Source of the DNA: Oligoflexia bacterium
GTDB lineage: Bacteria; Bdellovibrionota; UBA1018
Assembly (NCBI GenBank): GCA_903858195.1
Contig: CAIOHW010000008.1
Span: 1-5,818, forward strand
Length of the DNA: 5,818 nt
Direction of reading: 5' to 3'
Shown in pieces: positions 1 to 5,793 of the stretch. Every line of letters begins with the position of its first letter. Position 1 is the stretch's first letter. The notes under the pieces are model-generated. The model had not been told where the DNA came from and searched no databases. It saw only the letters and a list, made by a program, of their open reading frames with translations. Made by a program: the position numbers and the translations under genes.

Positions 1-19
1 CCGGCCGCAAATGGCAGGC

Positions 20-42
20 AAAGAAAGACAGGCGTTAGCCTG
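20..42 (-). terminator. possible weak leftward terminator
   Basis: Read on the minus strand, the five-base-pair hairpin CAGGC-TAAC-GCCTG (42 to 29) is followed by TCTTTCTTT (28 to 20), a broken T-tract. This resembles a weak intrinsic terminator for a leftward transcript. No leftward protein gene lies between it and position 300, so it would have to serve a non-coding or antisense RNA. The stem is short and the T-tract interrupted, so chance is a serious alternative. Confidence 0.2.
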
Positions 43-52
43 AAGGTAGGAT

Positions 53-82
53 TTGGGACGTTCAGGTCTGCTCCCCTAGAAA
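53..82 (+). promoter_or_regulatory. weak candidate sigma70-type promoter
   Basis: TTGGGA (53-58) and TAGAAA (77-82) each match the sigma70 -35 and -10 consensus at four of six positions with an 18-base spacer. The spacer contains CGTTCAGG (59-66), a near-copy of the half-site of the dyad at 251-281, which is where a repressor site might be expected. The promoter match is marginal and would leave a leader of over 200 bases before the gene at 307. Confidence 0.15.
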
Positions 83-250
83 TCCTGCGTACGTACAGCC
101 CCACACTGCAGCAGCCTGACGCAGAACCATGGAAATGCAGCCCATGTGCCAGCCGCCCGGCTGCCCCGGAATGCCCTGTGCCTCTCCCCGGGTAGGCGCG
201 CCCACGGCGGCTCTGCGCGTTTCTCCATGGGTGGTGCCTTCTGACCCCGC

Positions 251-281
251 CCTGAACGGCCAGAAGCTGCTGCCGTTCAGG
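251..281. repeat. perfect 10-bp dyad upstream of the solute-binding gene
   Basis: CCTGAACGGC (251-260) and GCCGTTCAGG (272-281) are perfect inverted repeats separated by 11 bases; the half-site centres are 21 bases apart, about two helical turns. In RNA the loop can extend the stem by CAG/CTG with a two-base bulge. The dyad ends 25 bases before the ATG at 307. It could be an operator for a dimeric regulator or a 5' leader hairpin. A T5 run follows only after 16 bases, so it is not a standard terminator. Confidence 0.6.
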
Positions 282-306
282 CTGCAACGCTGCTATCTTT
301 TTGCAT

Positions 307-1872
307 ATGCGTCGCATTGCCATTGGCACCCTCAGCCTCACAGCGCTGCTCTGCGTGGCAGCCCAGCAAAAGGCAGTACATGAAAAAATGCCCGACCGCC
401 CCCCCTCGGGCGGCCGTGTCCGGGTGGAGACGCGCAGCTGGGGTTCAAGCTGGGACTGGAATCAGGATTCAGGCCTGCTCCCGCAGGCAGTGATCGCGGC
501 CGTCCAACGCGGCCTCTATCGCATCGGACCGGGCGGAACACTCGAGAAGGACCTCGCCCAGTCCGAGACGGCATCTCCCGATGCGCGGGTGTGGACGTTT
601 CGGATCCGACAGGGAGTTCGCTGGAGCGATGGGGAGCCTCTGACGGCGCAACACTTCGTGGACGGCATCGTGCGAGCCGCTGATCCCGAGGTTTCCAAAC
701 TTCCTGCATTCATCCTGAACATCGAGGGCGCAGCCGCCTATCACTCGCGCCAGTCGACCGCCACCCCCACGGCCAGGGCCACCTCTGATCGCTCGTTTGA
801 AGTGACGCTCGTCAGGCCCGACCCACTCTTTCCGCTCAAATGGCTCGAGATGAACCTGCTTCCCGCCCGTGGTGACCTCGCGCAGGCAAATGCCAAGAGC
901 TACGGGTTTGAGCCCGAAAAAATGGCGTTCCTCGGCAAGATGATGCTCCAGGACTCGAGGCCGGGCCTGCGCACGCTCATGGTGCCCAACCCCCGCCACG
1001 ACCAGCCTGCCACCGTACCCCGGATCGAGCTCTGGCATACGCCTGATCCGAGGCAGGGCCGCAACCTCTTTGACCGAGGCCACCTCGACCTCACTCTCGA
1101 GCCCGTGCCTGGCGCCAAGAGCGGAAAGCCGCTTTTGATTGAAACACAGAACCTGATTGCACTCGTGCCGGTCTCAGATCGCGCGCGAAAGCCTCTTGCA
1201 AGCCTTGCCGTCTCTTCGGCAATCGATCGCTCCACCCTCCCCTCGATCATGGGATCGGTGGATTGGGCTCCGCCGCTTCTCTGGCGCCTTCAACAGATCG
1301 GCGATCCGCCCCTGGCGCCGGGCCTGGACTCCATCCGCCTGGTCGCAAATCCAGAGCTCGCGCGCTCTCGACTCCAACAGGCGGGCGGATTCTCAAGAAA
1401 TAGACCCATCATCATTGCCAGCGAGCTTCCGGCCACGGCCGATGATGCGCTCGAGGCGGCGCTCCAGCGGCAACTCCGAAAGACCCTCGAAATCCCGGTG
1501 CAGGTCATCGATCGCGCCAAAAAGTCGTCCGCCAGGGCCGACTGGGTGCTCAAGACCTGGAAGCGAAGCTCCTGGAGCCTCGAGGTCTACCTTGAAGGGA
1601 TCACGCAGGATGCCTCGTGGCGGGAGTGGAACGAGATCCCGCTTGCAGACCCGAGGCGTGGGGCGATGTACGTCGAGAAAACCCGTAACGCCCTGCTCGA
1701 GAAGGCCGCGCTCATTCCTCTGGGCTTTGAGATCTCCGAGCTGCGAATCAAGAACTACTTGAACGCTCCGGCAGTGAGCCCGGACGGCCGAGTGGACCTC
1801 TCGAGCCTCAGCTACGATCCCAAGGCACTGGTCAGGCCGAGGCGATCACCTCCGCCTAAGAAGAACCCCTGA
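307..1872 (+). CDS. exported family 5 solute-binding protein (OppA/DppA-like)
   Basis: The 521-residue product resembles the SBP_bac_5 family, the periplasmic component of peptide, nickel or other small-solute ABC importers. Residues 1-19 form a signal peptide: MRR, a hydrophobic core, then V-A-A before Gln20, suited to signal peptidase I. Cys16 lacks a proper lipobox because Leu precedes it. The clearest family stretch is about residues 95-127 (WTFRIRQGVRWSDG, then PLTAQHFVDG and ADP), matching the conserved 'lrkGvkWsDG.pltA.Dfv' block. A 'FLG...NPR...P.IELW' section follows at about 208-243. The total length is near the family norm. I chose ATG 307 over TTG 301 because neither has a clear ribosome binding site and ATG gives a clean signal peptide. 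The C-terminus is an Arg/Pro/Lys-rich tail. No permease or ATPase gene is adjacent, so the substrate is unknown and it may work with a distant transporter or have another role. Its 3' end overlaps rsmB by 27 bases, tail to tail. Confidence 0.85.
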   Translation: MRRIAIGTLSLTALLCVAAQQKAVHEKMPDRPPSGGRVRVETRSWGSSWDWNQDSGLLPQAVIAAVQRGLYRIGPGGTLEKDLAQSETASPDARVWTFRIRQGVRWSDGEPLTAQHFVDGIVRAADPEVSKLPAFILNIEGAAAYHSRQSTATPTARATSDRSFEVTLVRPDPLFPLKWLEMNLLPARGDLAQANAKSYGFEPEKMAFLGKMMLQDSRPGLRTLMVPNPRHDQPATVPRIELWHTPDPRQGRNLFDRGHLDLTLEPVPGAKSGKPLLIETQNLIALVPVSDRARKPLASLAVSSAIDRSTLPSIMGSVDWAPPLLWRLQQIGDPPLAPGLDSIRLVANPELARSRLQQAGGFSRNRPIIIASELPATADDALEAALQRQLRKTLEIPVQVIDRAKKSSARADWVLKTWKRSSWSLEVYLEGITQDASWREWNEIPLADPRRGAMYVEKTRNALLEKAALIPLGFEISELRIKNYLNAPAVSPDGRVDLSSLSYDPKALVRPRRSPPPKKNP

Positions 1873-3093
1873 AAAGCCATCGGCCTCGTCGGCAAGCAGC
1901 CACTCACGGGCCACCTCGAAGCCGGCGCCTCCCTCGGTTACAAGCGCGCGCGCAGCCAGGAGTTCGTCCGAGAGCACCGAACAGACCGAGTACATGAGAA
2001 AGCCTCCGGGGCGCACGAGTTGTGCCGCCTCTTGTACGAGCCCCCTCTGGAGCTCAAGCAGCGAGTCCAGCTCACGTTCACCCTTGACCCACCGAACCTC
2101 CGGATGCCTGCGAATGACCCCGCTCCCCGTGCAGGGGGCATCGATCCAAACCGCATCGTAGGGCCCCATCGCGAGAGCCTCATCGCGCGCCAGTGCGCGG
2201 ATGGGATGCTCAGCCCGGATTCGATCAGCGGTGCCTTTGAGCAGCTTGAATCGGCGCTGGACGCCCAGAGTATCGCGCTCATCTCCAAGCGCACGATCGG
2301 TTGCAATGACCTCCCAGCCGTTCCAGGCAAGTCCCGCACTTTTGCCGCCCGGCGCCGCGCAAAGGTCCAGAACCCTGCCGTGCCTCCCCGCGGTTTCGCA
2401 AAACTCCTGGATCAGCTGCTGGCTGGAAAGATCCTGCACGAAGAGCTCACCGTTCAAATAGGCTTCTGACTGGTGCACAGGCCACCATTCCTTGAGGCGA
2501 TACGATCCCGGCATGGGGCCGGCCTCCGCACGATCCACGGGTGCGCGCGCGCGCACCCAGGTCGCGGGCCGCTCAAGCGATGACTCGGCAAAATTTCTGG
2601 CCCACTCAAGGCCATGGTCTCGTACGATTCTCTTCCAGATCCAAGACGGGATGCTCGCCCAGCGGGCCTGCGCTTCGGGATCTGTTGCCGGAAAAGCAGG
2701 GTTTCTCCAGGCTTCCAGGTTGCCCGAGATCTTGCGCAGGATGGCATTCACAAAACGCGAAGCAGCCTCCCCCTCCCGGCTTCGAACCAGGTCGACACAC
2801 TCCGAGACGATCCATGCCGGCTGCACCTGCTGCTGGTTCAGGAGCTGGTAGACTCCCATATCGAGTACTTTTCTAATGGCACCGGTGGGACGCTTTTTCA
2901 GCGCAAACTGATCAATGATCCAATCGAGGCGCCCCCGCCACCGGAGCGTTCCGGCCACCACTTCATGTACCCAGGGCCTCTGCGCCGCAGGCACCTCTGC
3001 AAGGGCTTCATCGATAAAGCGGCCATCCGAGAGCACCCGAGTGAGGGCTCGCAGAGCATGTTCGCGCGAATCGCGGCCTGATCCCTGTGCCAT
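1846..3093 (-). CDS. rsmB: 16S rRNA (cytosine-967 C5)-methyltransferase RsmB
   Basis: The 415-residue product (E. coli RsmB is 429) would use S-adenosylmethionine to methylate carbon 5 of a 16S rRNA cytosine in the cytoplasm. Residues about 8-130 form the NusB-like N-terminal RNA-binding domain, with the 'RFVNAILRKI' signature at 113-122. The Rossmann-fold methyltransferase follows: VQDLSSQ at 219-225, SAM-binding DLCAAPGGKS at 243-252, acidic Asp266, catalytic-region DAPC at 318-321 and YSVCS at 368-372. Cys321 and Cys371 match in position the release and nucleophile cysteines of this family (Cys325 and Cys375 in E. coli). The usual 'TCS...EEN' is here VCS...SDEL. The ATG at 3093 is preferred to the in-frame TTG at 3099 because GGGGA sits eight bases before the ATG but only two before the TTG. 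The gene begins two bases after the sppA stop, implying coupled expression. Other RsmB/RsmF-type methyltransferases are the only real alternative; the NusB domain favours RsmB. Confidence 0.95.
   Translation of the reverse strand: MAQGSGRDSREHALRALTRVLSDGRFIDEALAEVPAAQRPWVHEVVAGTLRWRGRLDWIIDQFALKKRPTGAIRKVLDMGVYQLLNQQQVQPAWIVSECVDLVRSREGEAASRFVNAILRKISGNLEAWRNPAFPATDPEAQARWASIPSWIWKRIVRDHGLEWARNFAESSLERPATWVRARAPVDRAEAGPMPGSYRLKEWWPVHQSEAYLNGELFVQDLSSQQLIQEFCETAGRHGRVLDLCAAPGGKSAGLAWNGWEVIATDRALGDERDTLGVQRRFKLLKGTADRIRAEHPIRALARDEALAMGPYDAVWIDAPCTGSGVIRRHPEVRWVKGERELDSLLELQRGLVQEAAQLVRPGGFLMYSVCSVLSDELLAARALVTEGGAGFEVAREWLLADEADGFSGVLLRRR
2539..2558. repeat. 20-bp perfect GC-alternating palindrome inside rsmB
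   Basis: GGGTGCGCGC is followed directly by its exact reverse complement, giving a 20-base palindrome with a 14-base alternating GC core. On the coding strand it encodes part of the residues VRARAP near position 180 of RsmB, in the linker before the methyltransferase core. Alternating Arg/Ala codons in a GC-rich genome can produce this by chance, although perfect symmetry over 20 bases is uncommon. Confidence 0.9.
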
Positions 3094-3095
3094 AA

Positions 3096-4136
3096 TCAAT
3101 ATCCCCAGGGCAGGAGCCAGTAAACGCCGGGCTCGAGCTGAGGCCGCACGGCCGGAAGCGACGCAACTCCTCCGGTCAATCCACCTGCCAGCCAGGCAGC
3201 GATTCTGTACACGACGCCGGCAGCGCGTGCTTCCGAGTCATCCTCGTCGTCGTCAGACCTGCGATCACCCGCCTCCTCGATGATCCAATCCAGAAAAGAC
3301 CTGCGCTCCCTGCCGGGGTAAACCACCTTGGGCTCACCCTTGATCTTTGCAAGCCGCCCCGCTTCCCTGACTGCATCTTCAAGCGTTCCGAGTTCATCCA
3401 CGAGCCCCGCCTTGAGTGCCTGACTGCCCGTGAAGACCCGGCCGTCAGACACCTCGATCGTGCGCGCTGGGTCGAGCTTCCTGCGCTCCGAGACGGCAGA
3501 CCGGAAGTCCACAAGCGTCGCATCCACCATCTCCTGCAGCAGCTTTCGCTCCTCGGGCTCCATTCCCCGGTAATCGGCTCCAGCATCCTTGAACTTGCCG
3601 GTCTTGATCGAAAATCTACGCACCTTTGCCCACTCATAGAGCTTTTCGAGATTGGCAAACTCCATGATCACGCCAATGGACCCGGTGATCGTCCCGGGAT
3701 TGGCAAAGATCTTTTGGGCTCCGAGCGAGATGTAGTAGCCGCCGCTTGCCGCCACGCTTCCCATCGAGGCGACCACGGGCTTGCCCAGCGCCGCCACCGC
3801 CTCGAAGAGCTCCTGGGAGGGGGCGACTGCACCTCCGGGTGAGTTCACCCGCAGGACAACGGCACGCACATTCCGGTCTTCCTTGAACGAACGCAACTGC
3901 TTGAGCCAGCGCTTGGTCGTGACGTCGCGGATGACGCCGTTGACCTCGAGGATTCCGACCCGCTGGCGCTTTGAGAAGACCCGGTCCTCTCCATCCTTCA
4001 CGACACTCTTGCCGGCGTCCTTGCGAACGACAAGCGCTGTGGCGACCACGAAGATGAAGAAAAAAGACAGCGATAGGATCAGGGTCAGGCCAAGCGGGCT
4101 GAGTCTGCGACGACGAACGGAGGGAGTTTCGGTCAT
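3096..4136 (-). CDS. sppA: signal peptide peptidase SppA, 36K type
   Basis: The 346-residue serine protease would cut leftover signal peptides in the cytoplasmic membrane, with its active site outside the cytoplasm. After an Arg-rich N-terminus (RRRR at 8-11), residues about 14-37 form one membrane anchor, an N-in arrangement. The ClpP-like S49 protease fold follows: RVNSPGG at 96-102 (oxyanion region), the nucleophile Ser131 in GSVAASGGYY, and the general-base Lys183 in KTGKFKDAG. The 52-residue Ser-Lys spacing equals that of B. subtilis SppA (Ser147/Lys199). GRVFTG at 232-237 is also typical. The single-domain length fits the short bacterial form rather than the 67K E. coli form. After FLDWI (281-285) there is an extra tail of about 60 residues with an acidic patch (DDDEDDSE, 295-302) and a hydrophobic stretch (about 308-328). 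No other ATG, GTG or TTG exists upstream in frame after the helicase stop, so ATG 4136 is well fixed. Its ribosome binding site is odd, with a GGGGGA abutting the ATG. It lies two bases upstream of rsmB. Confidence 0.95.
   Translation of the reverse strand: MTETPSVRRRRLSPLGLTLILSLSFFFIFVVATALVVRKDAGKSVVKDGEDRVFSKRQRVGILEVNGVIRDVTTKRWLKQLRSFKEDRNVRAVVLRVNSPGGAVAPSQELFEAVAALGKPVVASMGSVAASGGYYISLGAQKIFANPGTITGSIGVIMEFANLEKLYEWAKVRRFSIKTGKFKDAGADYRGMEPEERKLLQEMVDATLVDFRSAVSERRKLDPARTIEVSDGRVFTGSQALKAGLVDELGTLEDAVREAGRLAKIKGEPKVVYPGRERRSFLDWIIEEAGDRRSDDDEDDSEARAAGVVYRIAAWLAGGLTGGVASLPAVRPQLEPGVYWLLPWGY
3102..3106 (-). promoter_or_regulatory. rsmB ribosome binding site within the end of sppA
   Basis: On the minus strand GGGGA lies eight bases before ATG 3093 and inside the last codons of sppA (Pro-Trp-Gly-Tyr). 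This decides the rsmB start in favour of ATG over TTG 3099, and implies that ribosomes finishing sppA at TGA 3098-3096 are in position to start rsmB. Confidence 0.6.
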
Positions 4137-4144
4137 TCCCCCAT
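4133..4144 (-). promoter_or_regulatory. three-codon ORF overlapping the sppA start
   Basis: On the minus strand ATG GGG GAA TGA encodes Met-Gly-Glu-stop, and its ATGA overlaps the sppA ATG (4136-4134). The G-run that would be the sppA ribosome binding site lies inside this minimal ORF and directly touches the sppA start, too close for normal Shine-Dalgarno spacing. It could feed ribosomes into sppA by termination-reinitiation, or be fortuitous. Confidence 0.25.
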
Positions 4145-4199
4145 TTTGACTCAGCTTTCGAGCCCCTTCACCTGAATTTCGGCTGCAATCTAGAGCGCC

Positions 4200-4218
4200 A
4201 AAAAAAAGGCGCTTCGCC
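4200..4218 (-). terminator. Rho-independent terminator of the DEAD-box helicase gene
   Basis: On the minus strand, two bases after the helicase TGA (4223-4221), GGCG-AAG-CGCC (4218 to 4208) forms a compact four-base-pair GC hairpin followed at once by eight T residues (4207 to 4200). This is a classic intrinsic terminator arrangement with a short stem. The T8 is then followed by GGCGCT (4199 to 4194), which can instead pair with AGCGCC (4213 to 4208), making an alternative six-base-pair hairpin with T8 as the loop. Termination here would separate the helicase transcript from sppA-rsmB, perhaps only partly. Confidence 0.65.
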
Positions 4219-4220
4219 GA

Positions 4221-5738
4221 TCACCTGGCGTTCTTATGGGAGTGCTGCCTCGGATGGCGGTCTGGATATCCCCCTTGCCGCTCACCCCTGCGCTCGCCCT
4301 TGCGTTCCCAAAATCTGGGCTTGCCGGGGCCACGCCGCACATCCTGCCGGTCGCCACGAGGGCTTTCGCGCCGATCGGCCGTCCTCAAGACTTCTCCACG
4401 AGGATGCTCGTCACCCTGGTCGCCACCCCGGTCGTTAAAGAGATCCGGGAACATCAGGGTCAGAAAGCGCCCAGCAATCTCATCGGGCGCAAGATCCGAG
4501 ATGGCATCGCGCCACTCCGCACCCATGAGCTCGACGGCTCGTGCGTAGTTGGACTCAGCATTAAAGGCGGCAAACACCTTACCCACCTTCTTCGAGGCAA
4601 TATCCCGCCGGGTCGGAATCTTGCCTTCCCTCATGCGGCTCTTGGTCATGCGCTCGATGCGCGAGATGAGGCCGCGTGCGCTTCCCGTTACCAGGCTCAT
4701 GGCGTAGCCAGACTTGCCGCTGCGAGCGGTACGCCCGATGCGATGCACGTAGTTATCGAGTTCGCGCGGAATCGAATAGTTGATCACGTGGGTGATGTCC
4801 TTGACGTCAAGCCCACGCGAAGCCACATCGGTGCAAAGCAGCATCGTCACCTTGCGCTCGCGAAAGGCCTTCATCGTGCGCTCACGCGCCTGCTGGTCCA
4901 TGTCACCATGCAGGCAATCGACCGAGTAACCGCGCTGGTTCAAGAACTGCGCGACATCCATGAGGAGCGCCTTGGTCTGGAAGAATACGAGGCCGTAAAA
5001 GTCATCGGCCGCGTCGATGAGCTTGCAGAGCACTTCGGGCTTGTTTGATTCCTGGGTGACGTAAAAAATCTGCTCGATGTTCTCGGGGAGCATCTCAGTG
5101 CGATTGACCTGAACCTGCGCGGGATCACGAAGATACTCATCGGCCACATTACGGACTTCGGGGCTCATCGTTGCCGAGAAGAGCCAGATATTGGCCTGGC
5201 CTTCGGGCACGGCGCTCAGGATCGAGGTGAGGTCTTCCTTGAAGCCCATCGAGATCATCTCGTCGGCCTCATCGAGCACGACCGTCGTCACGCCGTCGAG
5301 CGAGAGGGTCCCGCGAGACAGGTGGTCCACAAGCCTTCCAGGGGTACCCACCACGACCTGCGCTCCGCGCTTCAGGCCATGGATCTGATCGCCGTAGCCT
5401 GCGCCGCCGTAAACGGGGAGTGCCTTGATCTTGAGGTGCCTGCCCATGAGCTCGATCTGGCCTGCGACCTGGATCGCGAGCTCCCGGGTGGGGCAAAGAA
5501 CCAGCGCTTGGACCTCTCTCCTGGAGGGGTCGAGCCTCTCAAGCAGGGGGAGCGAAAAGGCCGCAGTCTTGCCCGTTCCGGTAGCAGCAAGGCCAATAAA
5601 ATCAGTGGGTTCCCCGAGCAGGATGGGGAGCGCCTCAGCCTGGATCTGGCTTGGCTTTTCGAAGCCCAGCTCCGTGATGGCCTGAAGGACAGGGGCGCTG
5701 AGATTTAAGTCGTTAAAATTCTGGGGGAAATTTTTCAT
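4221..5738 (-). CDS. DEAD-box ATP-dependent RNA helicase, DeaD/CshA-like
   Basis: The 505-residue protein should unwind short RNA duplexes using ATP, in ribosome assembly, mRNA decay or cold adaptation. All motifs appear in order: Q motif (FEKPSQIQ, 26-33), motif I AATGTGKT (51-58), Ia PTRELA (83-88), Ib TPGR (132-135), II DEAD (156-159), III SAT (188-190), IV VFFQTK (251-256), V TDVASRGLD (303-311) and VI HRIGRTARSG (332-341). Motif I has Ala where Gln is common, and motif VI has Ala in place of the usual second Gly. Residues about 358-392 (ISRIERMTKSRM..., IPTRRDI) resemble the stretch following the core in DeaD-type proteins. From about 436 to the end the protein is a low-complexity Arg/Gly/Asp-rich basic tail, typical of RNA-binding extensions. 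The exact orthologue (DeaD, RhlE or CshA) is not settled. ATG 5738 is the first start after an in-frame TGA upstream, but it has no evident Shine-Dalgarno. The gene ends in its own terminator ahead of sppA. Confidence 0.95.
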   Translation of the reverse strand: MKNFPQNFNDLNLSAPVLQAITELGFEKPSQIQAEALPILLGEPTDFIGLAATGTGKTAAFSLPLLERLDPSRREVQALVLCPTRELAIQVAGQIELMGRHLKIKALPVYGGAGYGDQIHGLKRGAQVVVGTPGRLVDHLSRGTLSLDGVTTVVLDEADEMISMGFKEDLTSILSAVPEGQANIWLFSATMSPEVRNVADEYLRDPAQVQVNRTEMLPENIEQIFYVTQESNKPEVLCKLIDAADDFYGLVFFQTKALLMDVAQFLNQRGYSVDCLHGDMDQQARERTMKAFRERKVTMLLCTDVASRGLDVKDITHVINYSIPRELDNYVHRIGRTARSGKSGYAMSLVTGSARGLISRIERMTKSRMREGKIPTRRDIASKKVGKVFAAFNAESNYARAVELMGAEWRDAISDLAPDEIAGRFLTLMFPDLFNDRGGDQGDEHPRGEVLRTADRRESPRGDRQDVRRGPGKPRFWERKGERRGERQGGYPDRHPRQHSHKNAR

Positions 5739-5793
5739 GATACGCCCGGTAGCATAGTTTACTAAAACTGTATGTTTTATTTTCGCAGAGCAT
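5713..5793 (-). CDS. candidate 26-residue upstream ORF overlapping the helicase start
   Basis: On the minus strand an ATG at 5793 opens a 26-codon frame ending in TAA at 5715-5713, starting MLCENKTYSF and ending KFPPEF. It crosses the helicase ATG (5738) in a different frame. GGAG (5802-5799) sits five bases before its ATG, a better ribosome binding site than the helicase has. It has no recognised family. It may be a leader peptide whose translation couples to, or competes with, the helicase. If transcription starts downstream of 5793 it is not expressed at all. Confidence 0.2.
   Translation of the reverse strand: MLCENKTYSFSKLCYRAYHEKFPPEF

Larger units (their letters stand above)
1..306. 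other. gene-less, inverted-repeat-rich upstream region
   Basis: I see no convincing protein gene here; the one open frame (129-383, plus) has no family resemblance and runs into the signal peptide of the next gene in another frame. No tRNA, tmRNA, RNase P or SRP RNA motif was recognised on either strand. The stretch does hold several foldable segments: CAGGC-GTTA-GCCTG at 29-42; a longer hairpin in which 46-54 pairs with 80-88 (AGGATTT/AAATCCT core) and 55-58 with 72-75; CAGCC-GCCC-GGCTG at 150-163; and the strong dyad at 251-281. There is also the palindrome GTACGTAC at 89-96. It may be a promoter and 5' leader, or a structured RNA on either strand. The left edge of the window cuts whatever lies before it. 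Confidence 0.5.

Noticed and set aside
251..302. Dyad plus T5 run as a Rho-independent terminator
   Set aside because: The T run starts 16 bases after the stem rather than directly, so it does not fit an intrinsic terminator.
1..306. Possible 6S, SRP, tmRNA or RNase P RNA gene
   Set aside because: The diagnostic conserved sequences of these RNAs were not found on either strand by eye; only general foldability is present.
129..383. 84-codon plus-strand frame before and across the signal peptide of the first gene
   Set aside because: Cys/Pro/Ala-rich with no ribosome binding site or family resemblance, and it overlaps the better-supported gene.
469..1083. 204-codon open frame on the minus strand within the solute-binding gene
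   Set aside because: It has low-complexity composition and no family features, while the plus frame carries a signal peptide and the SBP_bac_5 signature.
1157..1762. 201-codon plus-strand frame inside the solute-binding gene
   Set aside because: Ser/Arg/Pro-rich composition typical of an out-of-frame reading of GC-rich coding DNA.
4137..4223. Helicase and sppA are in the same frame, separated by one TGA and 28 stop-free codons, suggesting a read-through fusion
   Set aside because: A stop-free run of 28 codons is expected by chance about a quarter of the time, and it contains an intrinsic terminator. A cytosolic helicase fused to a membrane protease makes little sense.
4236..5048. 270-codon open frame on the plus strand, antisense to the helicase
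   Set aside because: It has no recognisable domain, is fully contained in a gene with every DEAD-box motif, and long antisense frames are common opposite GC-rich genes.
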